Assembly (NCBI RefSeq): GCF_900637055.1
Contig: NZ_LR134338.1
Span: 3,358,001-3,422,000, forward strand
From: Brevibacillus brevis
GTDB taxonomy: Bacteria > Bacillota > Bacilli > Brevibacillales > Brevibacillaceae
DNA length: 64,000 nucleotides
Direction of reading: 5' to 3'
Part shown: piece by piece, positions 32,674-42,300 of the stretch
Layout of the letters: every line of letters starts with the position of its first letter
Position numbering within the stretch: the stretch's first letter is position 1
Position numbers and translations under genes: made by a program
Notes under the pieces: model-generated
What the model was told of the DNA's origin: nothing
Databases searched by the model: none
Seen by the model: the letters and a program-made list of their open reading frames with translations, nothing else

Positions 32674-34841
32674 TGTCCAGCAGCCTCCAGGCGATACACG
32701 ATCTCTTGCAGAACGTGCTGGGCTGCTACAGGAATGACTGTTCCTGGCCCAAAGATAGCTGCGGCACCATGCTCTCGCAAAAAGGCGTAATCCTGCGCCG
32801 GTATAACACCACCTACGACGACGACAATATCCTCGCGCCCCAGCTTCTTGAGCTCTTCCACCAGTTGCGGCAGCAATGTTTTATGTCCGGCCGCTAGCGA
32901 GCTGAAGCCGATCACGTGCACGTCATTTTCTATTGCTTGTTTTGCTGTTTCTTCAGGTGTCTGGAACAACGGACCGATGTCGACATCAAAGCCCAAATCG
33001 GCAAAAGCGGTAGCAATCACTTTCGCGCCCCTGTCATGTCCGTCTTGACCCATTTTCGCGATCATAATACGGGGACGTCTGCCTTCCCACTGCTCGAATT
33101 CGTCTGCCATCTTGCGCACTGCCGCTACCTCATCGGCATCTGCGTATTCGGAACTGTAGACGCCGCTGATGGAGCGAATGACCGCCTTGTGTCTCCCCAC
33201 GACTTTTTCATAGGCATCCGATATTTCCCCCAAAGAAGCTCTTGCTCGCGCCGCTTCAATGGCCAGCTCCAACAGATTGCCTTCGCCCGTTTTCGCGCAT
33301 TCCGTAATGGCCTGAAGTGTTGCTTGCACTCTCGCCTCATCCCGGTTATTGCGCAGCTCCTGCAAACGCCTGATTTGCGCTTCCCGGACCGCTGTGTTAT
33401 CAACTTCGAGAATTTCCAGTGGATCTTCCTTGTCCAGACGGTATTTGTTCACGCCAATTATGGCTTCCTTCGCCGAATCGATATGTGCCTGACGGCGTGC
33501 TGCCGCTTCCTCGATCTTCATTTTCGGCAATCCCGTCTCAATTGCTTTTGCCATACCGCCAAGTGCTTCGATCTCTTCGATGTGCGCCCACGCTTTTTCC
33601 ACGAGCTGCGCCGTCAAGGACTCGACGTAATAGGAGCCTGCCCACGGATCGACGACCTTGGTTATCTCGGTTTCGTCCTGCAAAAACAACTGCGTATTTC
33701 GCGCGATCCGAGCCGAAAAGTCTGTCGGCAGCGCAATCGCTTCATCCAGTGCGTTCGTATGCAGAGATTGGGTATGCCCCAGAGCCGCGGCCATGGCTTC
33801 GATGCACGTCCGCACCACGTTGTTATACGGGTCCTGCTCCGTCAAACTCCATCCAGACGTTTGCGAGTGCGTCCGCAGTGCCATCGACTTTTCGTTTTTC
33901 GGGTTAAACTGCTTGATCAGATTGGCCCAAATCAAGCGTCCTGCACGCATTTTCGCCACTTCCATGAAGTAGTTCATGCCAATCGCCCAGAAAAATGACA
34001 GCCGTGGCGCGAATGCATCGATGTCGATGCCTGCTGCAAGGCCCGTGCGAACGTATTCCAAACCATCTGCCAATGTGTAGGCCAATTCAATATCCGCGGT
34101 CGCACCCGCTTCCTGCAGGTGGTAGCCTGAAATACTGATGCTGTTGAATTTGGGCATATGCTTGGAGGTGTAGGCAAAAATATCGGAAATGATCTTCATC
34201 GACGCTTCTGGCGGATAAATGTAAGTATTCCGAACCATGTATTCCTTCAAAATATCATTTTGGATCGTTCCAGTTAGCTCCGCTTGTGATACCCCTTGCT
34301 CTTCTGCTGCCACGATATAGAAAGCCATAATCGGCAAAACCGCTCCGTTCATCGTCATGGAGACGGACATTTTATCGAGGGGGATGCCATCGAACAAGAT
34401 TTTCATATCGAGAATGGAATCAACTGCCACGCCTGCTTTTCCGACATCACCGACAACCCGCGGATGATCGGAGTCATAGCCGCGATGCGTCGCGAGGTCG
34501 AAGGCAATCGACAGCCCTTTTTGGCCTGCAGCCAAATTCCGTCGGTAAAAAGCGTTGCTCTCCTCCGCCGTAGAAAATCCGGCATATTGGCGAACCGTCC
34601 ATGGCTGGGTCACGTACATCGTCGGATACGGTCCACGCGTATAAGGCGGCAAACCAGGCATGTAGCCGAGGTGATCCATTCCCTCTACATCTTCCATTGT
34701 GTAAAGAGGTTTTACGGGGATCTGCTCCAGCGTCTGCCACATTTGCTCCTTTCCTTCAGGGTTTGCTCCCAGCTGAGGAAACAAGTCAGACACATCTCTT
34801 TTGGACTGATAAGCCATTTTTGAAAAATCAGGTCGCTTCAT
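32670..34841 (-). CDS. mutB: Methylmalonyl-CoA mutase, large catalytic subunit
   Basis: A 723-residue B12 enzyme interconverting methylmalonyl-CoA and succinyl-CoA. Seen: an N-terminal TIM-barrel ([39 protein letters not shown]) and a C-terminal B12 domain with DGHDRG, whose His is the lower cobalt ligand. ATG 34841 overlaps the last base of the mutA stop (TAATG) and has AGGAGTGAG upstream. The longer frame to 34913 is inside mutA and is rejected. It pairs with the small subunit encoded just upstream. Confidence 0.97.
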   Translation of the reverse strand: MKRPDFSKMAYQSKRDVSDLFPQLGANPEGKEQMWQTLEQIPVKPLYTMEDVEGMDHLGYMPGLPPYTRGPYPTMYVTQPWTVRQYAGFSTAEESNAFYRRNLAAGQKGLSIAFDLATHRGYDSDHPRVVGDVGKAGVAVDSILDMKILFDGIPLDKMSVSMTMNGAVLPIMAFYIVAAEEQGVSQAELTGTIQNDILKEYMVRNTYIYPPEASMKIISDIFAYTSKHMPKFNSISISGYHLQEAGATADIELAYTLADGLEYVRTGLAAGIDIDAFAPRLSFFWAIGMNYFMEVAKMRAGRLIWANLIKQFNPKNEKSMALRTHSQTSGWSLTEQDPYNNVVRTCIEAMAAALGHTQSLHTNALDEAIALPTDFSARIARNTQLFLQDETEITKVVDPWAGSYYVESLTAQLVEKAWAHIEEIEALGGMAKAIETGLPKMKIEEAAARRQAHIDSAKEAIIGVNKYRLDKEDPLEILEVDNTAVREAQIRRLQELRNNRDEARVQATLQAITECAKTGEGNLLELAIEAARARASLGEISDAYEKVVGRHKAVIRSISGVYSSEYADADEVAAVRKMADEFEQWEGRRPRIMIAKMGQDGHDRGAKVIATAFADLGFDVDIGPLFQTPEETAKQAIENDVHVIGFSSLAAGHKTLLPQLVEELKKLGREDIVVVVGGVIPAQDYAFLREHGAAAIFGPGTVIPVAAQHVLQEIVYRLEAAGQ

Positions 34842-36964
34842 TATGAGCTCACTCCTATCCGCTCCTGAAGTTCTCGCAGCATCTCGTAGCAATTGGAACG
34901 CATGTGGATGCAATCATCTACACCTGCCGTCTTATAAGTAGCCAAATGTTCCGCGTCTGGCAAGCCAGCCAACAGAATTGTCATCTGAGGTACATGTTGC
35001 TTGATTGCTTGAGCCAACGGTGGTACCAGCTCAGGGTAGCTCGCATCGTCCGAACAAATGACCGTGATCATCGCTCCGGAAGCAATTGCAGCTTCTGCCG
35101 CCTCTTCAGGTGTAGAGAATGTTTGCTGGCGAACTGCTTCAAAGCCTCCCACCGCAAAAAACTCTGACGCAAAATCCGTGCGGGCCTTATGCTTTGCCAC
35201 GGGTCCCATCGTCGCCAAGAATACGGTTGGTCTTTTTCCTGTTGTTTTCAAGTAATCATCTGCCTGCATCCGCAAGGCTTCAAAGCGTTCGGAAGCCCGG
35301 TGAATACGAAGTGGCTGAATGATCTTCCCTACCTGATCTTCACGTCTCATGGCTTTGGCAATATCGCCCGCAGTCGCCCCATGAAGCACTGCTTTTATTG
35401 CACGTGCCACGAGCTCATCGGTATGTTTCGCCAGCTCATCGAGCTCTGTGGAGAGGAGAGTCGCGCTCTGTTTCATCCGATGGGATCGTGCTTCCTCTGC
35501 TCGCTCTTCGTGAATGCTCGGAAGACTTTCGGCCTGCAGTGGCTGCTCAGCCGTATTGGCATACATGTTGGTTCCAACCAAACGCTTTTTACGTGTATCG
35601 ATACTCGCTGCTTTTTGATCCGCGATCTGGGCGATCAAGCCTTGTGGGAAGCCTGCCGCTAATGCGCGCAGCATGCCTCCGTGTGCATCTACCTGCTGGA
35701 ATAGCTCCCAAGCTTTTTTCGCCAATGCATCTGTGAGCCATTCTACGTACCAAGAACCTCCCGCAGGGTCGATCACTTTTGCCAAATGCGCTTCTTCTTG
35801 CAAAATGATTTGCGTATTTCTGGCGATTCTTCTTGAAAACTCATTAGCAGGGCGGATTGCTTCGTCAAATGCGGAAACATGCAGACTGTCTGCTCCGCCA
35901 ATAACGGCTGAGAACGCTTCTGTCGTGGAACGCAGAATATTGACATACGGATCGTACATCGTCTTCGTCCAGGCCGAAGTTCTGGCGTGAATCGTCATCT
36001 TTTGGGCTTCCGTTGATCCGCCGTAGGCCGCGACGATGTTAGACCAGAGCATTCTTGCAGCACGCAGCTTCGCGATTTCCATGAAGACGTCTGAACCGAT
36101 CGAATACGAGAACTGCATCCGTGATGCGATATCCTCTATGGACAGCCCCCGCTCAAGCATCACTTGCAAATAGTCGACCCCTGTGGCCAGTGAAAAAGCC
36201 AGTTCGGTTACTGCATTTCCGCCGCCGTCCTGATAAGGATTGCCCTGAACCAAGATGGTTTTCAGCGCAGGCGCATGTTCTGTTGCCCATTTCGTCACGC
36301 TTGCCATGGCGTTATAGGCTGTCTGCAAGGAACAAGGGAGCTTGCCCTCTGTGAGCAGAACCGCTACAGGGTCTTGCCCGATGCATCCGCGCAGCTCGGA
36401 GACTTGTTGGCCTGTCGCTTCAACATGTGCGAGGATGAGCGAAAGTATGGGCAAGCCAAGCGCTCCCGTGTTCACGTAAAGAGGGACCTCTGAAACCCTT
36501 ACCCCTTGAAATGCCTGCTCTACATCCTCCCGGCAAAAAACGGATACGCCTTTGTGACCAATCGTATCTGGCAATGCTTCGTCAGGGTCAAGTCCAGCCA
36601 ATGTCGCTTGATCCAACAGCAGATGCAGCATCGTTTGCCCGCGCGCTAAATCGTCTACGGCTGCCTGATTGTATGCCTTGGCACTCCTTGCGATGATTTC
36701 CTGACAGACATGCCATTTGTGTTCCTTTTGCTCGCCAAGCTGCTGATTCCCTCTATGAAAAGGCGCCTCTCCTGGTAGCGCTTCCAGATGCGGCAATGTT
36801 TTGACATCTTCGTACCGATAGATAGGCTGGCGAACAATTCCCTCGTACGAATGCGTCAGTAGCTTGGCATCAAAAGATGCACCCTTCAGCGATTTTTCTG
36901 CCGCTTCCCGCCATTGCTCGTACGTGGGAACGGAGAATTCCTTGAACCATGTATGTTTGCTCAC
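34841..36964 (-). CDS. mutA: Methylmalonyl-CoA mutase, small subunit
   Basis: A 707-residue non-catalytic partner of MutB. Seen: mutase TIM-barrel features ([36 protein letters not shown]) and a C-terminal B12-like domain in which the DxHxxG motif is replaced ([11 protein letters not shown]), as expected for the subunit that does not bind cobalamin. The start is GTG 36964, about nine bases after GGGGAGG. It follows the biotin carrier gene by 31 nt and overlaps mutB by one base. Confidence 0.95.
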   Translation of the reverse strand: MSKHTWFKEFSVPTYEQWREAAEKSLKGASFDAKLLTHSYEGIVRQPIYRYEDVKTLPHLEALPGEAPFHRGNQQLGEQKEHKWHVCQEIIARSAKAYNQAAVDDLARGQTMLHLLLDQATLAGLDPDEALPDTIGHKGVSVFCREDVEQAFQGVRVSEVPLYVNTGALGLPILSLILAHVEATGQQVSELRGCIGQDPVAVLLTEGKLPCSLQTAYNAMASVTKWATEHAPALKTILVQGNPYQDGGGNAVTELAFSLATGVDYLQVMLERGLSIEDIASRMQFSYSIGSDVFMEIAKLRAARMLWSNIVAAYGGSTEAQKMTIHARTSAWTKTMYDPYVNILRSTTEAFSAVIGGADSLHVSAFDEAIRPANEFSRRIARNTQIILQEEAHLAKVIDPAGGSWYVEWLTDALAKKAWELFQQVDAHGGMLRALAAGFPQGLIAQIADQKAASIDTRKKRLVGTNMYANTAEQPLQAESLPSIHEERAEEARSHRMKQSATLLSTELDELAKHTDELVARAIKAVLHGATAGDIAKAMRREDQVGKIIQPLRIHRASERFEALRMQADDYLKTTGKRPTVFLATMGPVAKHKARTDFASEFFAVGGFEAVRQQTFSTPEEAAEAAIASGAMITVICSDDASYPELVPPLAQAIKQHVPQMTILLAGLPDAEHLATYKTAGVDDCIHMRSNCYEMLRELQERIGVSS

Positions 36965-36995
36965 TCTTCCAGTCCTCCCCTTAAAAGCTGCTCCA

Positions 36996-37511
36996 TTACG
37001 CTTGCTTCACCAGGAACAACGGCTGTCCATGCTCGACCAACTGACCGTTCTCCACCAATACTTGGACAATCTCCCCTTTTACTTCTGCTTCAATCTCGTT
37101 AAACAGCTTCATCGCTTCGACAATACAGACAATGGTAGTTGGCTCTACCCGATCATTTACGGATACGTACGGTGCTGCGTCAACGGCAGGTGCTGCATAG
37201 AAGGTACCGACCATGGGAGAAGTGATTTTGTACAAGTTTTCTGTCACTTCCGGCGATTTCTTAGGCGCTTCCACAGGCACCGTTGCGACCGGACGCTCAA
37301 TCGTTTCTTTTTTAGCCAAAGGGACAACGGGTGCCGCCGTTACGATTGGCGCGCTTTTGGTTTGTACAGGGGTCTGATGTACGGCTGTGACTTGATCCCC
37401 GTTTCTTCGTTTGATACGCAATGACGAATCTTCATCGTTTACCTCAAAAGATTCTATGTCCGTCTGCTCCAATAGCTTCACAAGTTCTCGCAATTCGTAA
37501 ATGGTAAGCAC
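36996..37511 (-). CDS. Biotin carboxyl carrier protein
   Basis: A 171-residue AccB-like carrier. Seen: N-terminal helix IYELRELVKLLEQ, a Pro/Ala/Val-rich linker (about residues 45-90), and a biotinyl domain with IVEAMKLFNEIEAEV, where K135 is the biotin attachment site. The start is GTG 37511, seven bases after GGGGAGG. An ATG at 37556 in frame would lie between operator elements and is rejected. It is the first gene of the operon and supplies the biotin carrier for the carboxylase encoded by the last genes. Confidence 0.93.
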   Translation of the reverse strand: MLTIYELRELVKLLEQTDIESFEVNDEDSSLRIKRRNGDQVTAVHQTPVQTKSAPIVTAAPVVPLAKKETIERPVATVPVEAPKKSPEVTENLYKITSPMVGTFYAAPAVDAAPYVSVNDRVEPTTIVCIVEAMKLFNEIEAEVKGEIVQVLVENGQLVEHGQPLFLVKQA

Positions 37512-37556
37512 GACTATTCCTCCCCTATTTCCCGAATCTGACTGGCACAATCGCAC

Positions 37557-37574
37557 GAACCGACTAGTTGGTCT
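37557..37574. promoter_or_regulatory. Operator site 1 (imperfect palindrome)
   Basis: GAACCGACTAGTTGGTCT, one of three copies of the 18-bp palindrome in this interval. It lies between the transcription start and the carrier gene. Confidence 0.7.
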
Positions 37575-37588
37575 GTGAGGATTGTGCG

Positions 37589-37606
37589 AGACCGACCAGT
37601 TGGTCT
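37589..37606. promoter_or_regulatory. Operator site 2
   Basis: AGACCGACCAGTTGGTCT, two changes from the perfect palindrome. It lies at the predicted transcription start of the operon, just beyond the -10. Confidence 0.75.
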
Positions 37607-37613
37607 TTTCGAT

Positions 37614-37619
37614 ATTATA
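37614..37619 (-). promoter_or_regulatory. -10 element of methylmalonyl-CoA operon
   Basis: A perfect TATAAT on the minus strand between operator sites 2 and 3. The -35 at normal spacing (TGTACT) is weak and lies directly beside site 3. Confidence 0.65.
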
Positions 37620-37641
37620 ACAAATGTCAGAATACTAGTAC

Positions 37642-37659
37642 AGACCAACTAGTTGGTCT
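37642..37659. promoter_or_regulatory. Operator site 3 (perfect 18-bp palindrome)
   Basis: AGACCAACTAGTTGGTCT is its own reverse complement, the strongest of the three sites, and abuts the -35 region. Confidence 0.8.
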
Positions 37660-37752
37660 GATTGAGGTATTTGATAAGGGACCATCAAGCGACTATGCCC
37701 CTGTCTCCTATCGAAAAGCTTGAGTGTAGCCGCATGATCCTTGTTAGCACCC

Positions 37753-38400
37753 CTACAATGGTTTGAAGAGATTTTCTTGTGATTGCAGGAAAAAACGTTG
37801 AAATGCCGGGTTTTCCATCGATTCTGATTTCAAAACGGAATGAAGAACCATATCTGCATAAATATCCGCGATTTGCTCGATCGAGTACGTTCCTGACTTT
37901 TGATACCATTTGTAAATCCAGTTCACCATGCCAAAAATAGCCATGGACACAATCGGCACAGGCAGCTCCGGGCGGAACTCACCCGATTCGATCCCGTCCG
38001 AAATGACGGTAAACATGATTTTTTTATAGCGATCCCGCTTCGTTTCAATATCCGTATAGTACTCCGGAGCTAAAAACAAGCTTTCCTGATAAAAGATCGT
38101 AACCTGCGAGCGGTACAGATCAATCATCATGACGAAGGATTTTACGATGGCTTGGAGTCGCTCCGTCGGGGTATCCCACTTCTCGTAAGCTTCCTCTGCT
38201 TTCTCCAACACATACGTAATGAATTGATCATGAATGATGTAGAGGAGTTCATCCTTTGATTTGAAGTTGTGATAAAATCCTCCCTTTGACGTTCCGCTTT
38301 CTTTCACAATTTGATCCACAGTCACTTTGTGGTAGCCATTTGCTTCAAACAAGCGCATGGATGTTTCAATAATACGTTCTCTGATTGATTTTTCGACCAT
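37753..38400 (-). CDS. TetR/AcrR family regulator of the methylmalonyl-CoA operon
   Basis: A 215-residue repressor. Seen: a helix-turn-helix near residues 20-55 (RLFEANGYHKVTVDQIVKES, then GTSKGGFYHNFKSKDELLY) and a helical ligand domain. ATG 38400 lies 5 nt after GGGTGA; a GTG at 38409 is an alternative. It is co-oriented with and upstream of the operon, with three palindromic sites between its stop and the carrier gene. Inference: it represses the operon and is relieved by an acyl-CoA or related ligand. Confidence 0.92.
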   Translation of the reverse strand: MVEKSIRERIIETSMRLFEANGYHKVTVDQIVKESGTSKGGFYHNFKSKDELLYIIHDQFITYVLEKAEEAYEKWDTPTERLQAIVKSFVMMIDLYRSQVTIFYQESLFLAPEYYTDIETKRDRYKKIMFTVISDGIESGEFRPELPVPIVSMAIFGMVNWIYKWYQKSGTYSIEQIADIYADMVLHSVLKSESMENPAFQRFFLQSQENLFKPL

Positions 38401-38417
38401 TATCTTCACCCGTGAAC

Positions 38418-38426
38418 ATTATAGCA
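38418..38426 (-). promoter_or_regulatory. Extended -10 promoter of the TetR gene
   Basis: TGCTATAAT on the minus strand, 18 bp before the ATG at 38400, giving a very short leader. No clear -35. Confidence 0.5.
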
Positions 38427-38441
38427 TAACTGCCTAGCAAA

Positions 38442-38475
38442 AACGCCGATTCTCTTCGGTAAGAGATCGGCGTTG
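38442..38475 (-). terminator. Terminator after the VanY-like gene
   Basis: On the minus strand AACGCCGATCTCTT pairs with AAGAGAATCGGCGTT and is followed by TTTGC. It lies just past the carboxypeptidase stop. Confidence 0.85.
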
Positions 38476-38481
38476 CTTCTT

Positions 38482-39384
38482 TTAATTCGTTGGTGTGGAA
38501 ACAGGCACGGCACCTGAATATTCTTCGAGCGTAATTCCTTTTTCTCCGATTTCTTGCGCGATCTCGACCCCTACATAACGCAAATGCCACGGCTCATAAA
38601 TATAGCCAGTAATCGCGTCTTTTCCATCTGGGTAACGAATGATAAATCCAAACTTCTCGACGTTTTCATCCAGCCACTTCGCTTCCTTGGTTCCGGCAAA
38701 GCAGCTTGTTGCTGCGCATTTGCCATCCTTACCAGAGACGTCAATCGCGAGTCCCGTCTCATGCTCACTCGTCCCCGGAACCGCGCTGTACGTCCGTGCC
38801 TTTTCTACTCCGTCTTTTTTTACATAGCGATTAAACAGTGCCTTTTGGTAGGCGTGGGAGCGATAGGCAGAAACACCAGCCAGCTGAACACCGTCAGCCT
38901 GGGCCGCAGCAAATAATTGTTCAAGGGCACCAGCTGCTTCTTTGCGCATTTTGCGTTTCTCGCTCTTTTCCGGGAGCAAGTAAGGAACGTTTGGAAACAC
39001 TAAATCGTTCGGCTGATAATTCTCCGGAAGCTTGCGTTGTTTGTTCACCAATACAGCAATACTCTCAGGCTCACCTACGACCTCGATGTCCGGGAACGAC
39101 AGCTCAGGTGGCTGATCCGCTGGCGGCTTTTCTGCCGGCTTCGTTTCCGTTGGCTTCGCTTTCTGGGGTTGCTCTGGTTGTTCTTGCTTTGGTGTTTCAG
39201 TCGGTGGAGGGGTGGTCTCCTCTTTTGGCTTCGCTTCTTCCTTCTTCGGAGGAGTTGGCGTCTCCATGGATGATGGTGTCTGTGGTTCTTGTGGAGCAGC
39301 CGTACTGTTACATCCAGACAACACAAATGTTATTGCCGTTACGAGTACAAGTGGATGCAAAATTCGTTGTCGAAAACTTCTCAT
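38482..39384 (-). CDS. D-alanyl-D-alanine carboxypeptidase, VanY/M15 family lipoprotein
   Basis: A 300-residue exported lipoprotein that trims peptidoglycan stem peptides. Seen: signal segment with lipobox LSGC (about residues 20-23), a Pro/Glu/Lys/Thr-rich linker (25-85), and a zinc peptidase domain with SAYRSHAYQ, SEHETGLAIDV (metal His and Asp) and PWHLRYVG (metal His). AAAGGAACG precedes ATG 39384. The long linker would let the enzyme reach into the wall. It appears monocistronic with a strong terminator. Confidence 0.92.
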   Translation of the reverse strand: MRSFRQRILHPLVLVTAITFVLSGCNSTAAPQEPQTPSSMETPTPPKKEEAKPKEETTPPPTETPKQEQPEQPQKAKPTETKPAEKPPADQPPELSFPDIEVVGEPESIAVLVNKQRKLPENYQPNDLVFPNVPYLLPEKSEKRKMRKEAAGALEQLFAAAQADGVQLAGVSAYRSHAYQKALFNRYVKKDGVEKARTYSAVPGTSEHETGLAIDVSGKDGKCAATSCFAGTKEAKWLDENVEKFGFIIRYPDGKDAITGYIYEPWHLRYVGVEIAQEIGEKGITLEEYSGAVPVSTPTN

Positions 39385-39480
39385 TGTAACGTTCCTTTCG
39401 TTTTGGAGCTGATCCAATTATGTAAGTAATAAAAGTACGTATTTATTATGACATAATTGACCAGCGTTTCGTTACATGAT

Positions 39481-41058
39481 TTACTGAGAAATTACGACCT
39501 GATCGATATTCAGGTAACCCGCCGGACTGATGGAGAAGCCCTGAATATGGTTGCTAATCACAGCCAAGTTCTCTAGATTGCGAATCGGAACAACCAAGGC
39601 ATCTTGCAGCTCCACTTGTTGTGCTTTTGCGTAGATGGCAAGTCTTTTGGCCGGATCTGTTTCGATACGACCAGCTTCGATGAGAAGATCCAGCTCGGGA
39701 TTGCTGTATTGAAAGCTGTTGCCAGCCCCGCCACCCGATGTATGAAACAAATTGTACTGATTGTAGTCGGCATCCCCGGTTGCATTTGCCCACCCACTGA
39801 CAAAAATCTCATGATCCTTCGTTTGCTCAATCGTTCGGACAAACTCATCGTAGCTGACGACTTTTAGCTCCGCGTCGATGCCGATCCCTTTTAGTTGCGA
39901 TCGTATCACTTGGGCAACCAAGATGCGATCCTGTCTGTTGTAGGTAATCATGTGAATCGGAAAACCATCTGGATAGCCCGCCTCTGCGAGCAACCGACGT
40001 GCTTGGTTGATGTCGTACAGGTAGCTTTTTACAGTCGGACTGTAGCCGAACACATGTGGTCCCATCGGTGAGTTCGCCTTCGTTCCCACATTGTTATAGA
40101 CCCCTTTAATAATCGCTCCCGTCTCGATTGCCATACTGATGGCTTTCCTCACACGGATATCATTCAGAGGTGGACGTGATACATTAAACCCGATAAACTC
40201 CGTGCCGAGCGCATCACTGCGGTACACACGCATCTGGTTGGATGCTTGAATCCGATCCAGCTCCATGACAGGGATAGATTCCGCGACATGTGCTTCACCA
40301 TTCTCAACCATCGCAATACGAGCCGTATCATCCGGAACAACCTTGAAGACGACTTGATCAAGCGTAGCAGCCTCGCCCCAATAGGACTGGTTTTTGCTCA
40401 ACGTGATATGATTGCCAGGCTCCCATGATTGGAACTGATAAGGGCCGGTACCAACCGGGTGATGCGATAATTCCCGTCCGTATTTATCGATCGCAGTGGG
40501 GCTGATGATGCTCCCCTCGTGACTGGCCAAAATCGAAAGCAAAGGCGCAAATGGCTTATGAAGAATGAATTGCACCCTGTACGGATCGATGACCCTTACC
40601 TGCTTTACTTTTTCGAACATGGCTGCCCGAGGAGAAGCCACCGCTGGATCTAATACGCGATCAAATGTTTTCTTGACTGCCTGTGCATCAAAGGGGGCTC
40701 CATCGTGAAAAACAACACCTTGTCGGAGAGTAAACTCCCAAGTAAGATCGTCGATTTGTTCCCATGCCGTTGCCAGCTGTGGCTGAATGTTCATGTTCCG
40801 ATCTCGTTTGACGAGCCCTTCATACACTTTTCCTTGGATGACACTCGCCTCATTGATCGTCAAAATGAAGTGGGGATCGAGATTTGCGGCATCCGACATA
40901 CGTGCAATGATTAACGTTCCACCCTTGGCAGCGTTTTGGGGTGTCGGTACGATTTGGTTGTTGTGAGACGGCTCCTGACCGAAAGAACAGCCTGCTATGG
41001 TCATGATTGCTGCGAGTAACAGTCCAATTAATCTGTGAAAGGATGTCTGCGTGTACAT
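39481..41058 (-). CDS. Family 5 (peptide) ABC substrate-binding lipoprotein, orphan
   Basis: A 525-residue lipoprotein of the OppA/DppA/NikA family. Seen: signal with lipobox IAGC, GGTLIIARMSDAANLDPHF, WEFTLRQGVVFHDG and HPVGTGPYQFQSW, the usual family motifs. AGGGAGGG precedes the ATG. No permease or ATPase gene is next to it, so it may feed the opp system about 8 kb away or another importer. The ligand is unknown (peptides, nickel chelates or others). Confidence 0.91.
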   Translation of the reverse strand: MYTQTSFHRLIGLLLAAIMTIAGCSFGQEPSHNNQIVPTPQNAAKGGTLIIARMSDAANLDPHFILTINEASVIQGKVYEGLVKRDRNMNIQPQLATAWEQIDDLTWEFTLRQGVVFHDGAPFDAQAVKKTFDRVLDPAVASPRAAMFEKVKQVRVIDPYRVQFILHKPFAPLLSILASHEGSIISPTAIDKYGRELSHHPVGTGPYQFQSWEPGNHITLSKNQSYWGEAATLDQVVFKVVPDDTARIAMVENGEAHVAESIPVMELDRIQASNQMRVYRSDALGTEFIGFNVSRPPLNDIRVRKAISMAIETGAIIKGVYNNVGTKANSPMGPHVFGYSPTVKSYLYDINQARRLLAEAGYPDGFPIHMITYNRQDRILVAQVIRSQLKGIGIDAELKVVSYDEFVRTIEQTKDHEIFVSGWANATGDADYNQYNLFHTSGGGAGNSFQYSNPELDLLIEAGRIETDPAKRLAIYAKAQQVELQDALVVPIRNLENLAVISNHIQGFSISPAGYLNIDQVVISQ

Positions 41059-41105
41059 TGGACCCTCCCTGCATGCTCTTATGTTTCCCTCGTTGTATGT
41101 TTAGC

Positions 41106-41148
41106 AAAAAGACCGCCCTTCTCCCATGTTTCCCGGAGAGTAGCGGTC
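41106..41148 (-). terminator. Terminator after msrAB
   Basis: On the minus strand GACCGC and CTCC pair with GGAG and GCGGTC, followed by TTTTTGC. It overlaps the end of the intergenic space before the peptide-binding gene. Confidence 0.75.
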
Positions 41149-41154
41149 CACACT

Positions 41155-42126
41155 CTATTCTTTTTCAAACAATCGCTTATATTCCCCGAAGCCTTCTTCT
41201 TCCAAACGATCCTTCGGAATGAAGCGCAATGCGGCTGAATTGATGCAGTAGCGCAATCCATTTTCTCCAGGACCGTCCTCGAAAACGTGGCCGAGATGAG
41301 AATCTGCTTCTTTGCTGCGAACCTCTGTACGAATCATATTATGTGTCAAATCCACATGCTCGGTTACGTTTTCCTCTTGCAGTGGCTTTGTAAAGGATGG
41401 CCACCCGCAGCCGGAATCGAACTTGTCCAAGGAACTGAACAAAGGCTCGTTGGAGACAATGTCTACGTAGATGCCCTCTTCCTTGTGATCCCAGAATTCG
41501 TTCGTAAATGGACGTTCTGTCCCGTTATTTTGCGTCACCTCGTACTGGAGCGGGGTCAAGATTTTTTTCAATTCTTCTTGCTTCGTACGGTCGCGCCATG
41601 CTTCCTTGGTGAATTTCGCTCTGCCTGATGCCGCGCGGTAGTATTGGTAGCGGACCGGATTTTTCTTATAGTAGTCCTGATGATACTCCTCCGCCGGATA
41701 GAACGGCTTGGCTGGTAAAATCAGCGTTGCAATGGGCTTTTGGAAACGACCGCTCGCATCCAGCTCTTGCTTGGATTTTTGCGCAAGCCTTTCTTGTTCT
41801 TCATTATGATAGAAGATCACTGGCGCATACGATTGACCTCGATCACCAAATTGACCACCAGCGTCTGTCGGGTCGATTTGTCTCCAAAACATTTGCAGCA
41901 ATTCGTCGTAGGAGATGAGGGACGGATCATATGTGATTTGGACCGCTTCATAGTGTCCCGTCGTATCAGAGCATACCTGTTCATAGGTTGGGTTTTCGAC
42001 ATGACCGCCTGTATAGCCGGAGACGACTTTTTGAATGCCTGGCATCTTGTCAAACGGACTGACCATGCACCAGAAGCATCCGCCTGCAAAGGTTGCGATT
42101 TCGAATGGATGTGTATCGCTGTTCAC
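41155..42126 (-). CDS. msrAB: Fused methionine sulfoxide reductase MsrA-MsrB
   Basis: A 323-residue fusion repairing both epimers of oxidised methionine. Seen: MsrA with GCFWC (16-20), [17 protein letters not shown] and EYHQDYY; MsrB from about residue 185 with CGWPSF, the S-epimer/R-epimer signature, and RYCINSAAL carrying the catalytic Cys. The start is GTG 42126, eight bases after AGGAGG; the frame to 42162 has no site. The MsrB zinc CxxC pairs seen in some members are absent. It is cytoplasmic, and its own terminator follows. Confidence 0.95.
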   Translation of the reverse strand: MNSDTHPFEIATFAGGCFWCMVSPFDKMPGIQKVVSGYTGGHVENPTYEQVCSDTTGHYEAVQITYDPSLISYDELLQMFWRQIDPTDAGGQFGDRGQSYAPVIFYHNEEQERLAQKSKQELDASGRFQKPIATLILPAKPFYPAEEYHQDYYKKNPVRYQYYRAASGRAKFTKEAWRDRTKQEELKKILTPLQYEVTQNNGTERPFTNEFWDHKEEGIYVDIVSNEPLFSSLDKFDSGCGWPSFTKPLQEENVTEHVDLTHNMIRTEVRSKEADSHLGHVFEDGPGENGLRYCINSAALRFIPKDRLEEEGFGEYKRLFEKE

Positions 42127-42229
42127 GCATTTCGCCTCCTGTAAATGTATGTACACTTTCATTTACGATTGTACATGGTTTGCAAAAGCAAAGTCCACTC
42201 TGGAAGTGCTGCGAGGGGGGTTCAAATAG

Positions 42230-42265
42230 AAAAGGAGACCTTTTTACACGAAAGGTCCCCTTTTC
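42230..42265 (-). terminator. Terminator of the peptidase genes
   Basis: On the minus strand GAAAAGGGGACCTTT pairs with AAAGGTCTCCTTTTC, one mismatch, followed by TATTTG. It ends the opp/peptidase transcript after the M20 gene. Confidence 0.8.
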
Positions 42266-42300
42266 GCTATCGGATTGCATGCTCCTTCACTCGTATGTTG

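Noticed and set aside
32916..33998. Plus-strand open frame of 360 codons
   Set aside because: Antisense to mutB in a shadow frame created by its codon bias; Cys/Arg/Phe-rich with no fold.
36965..37752. Cobalamin riboswitch upstream of the B12 mutase genes
   Set aside because: No B12-box-like conserved core was seen; palindromic operators explain the region.
42140..42180. Short inverted repeat GTAAATG...CATTTAC before msrAB
   Set aside because: Seven-base arms in AT-rich leader DNA near the ribosome site; too weak to call a regulatory element.
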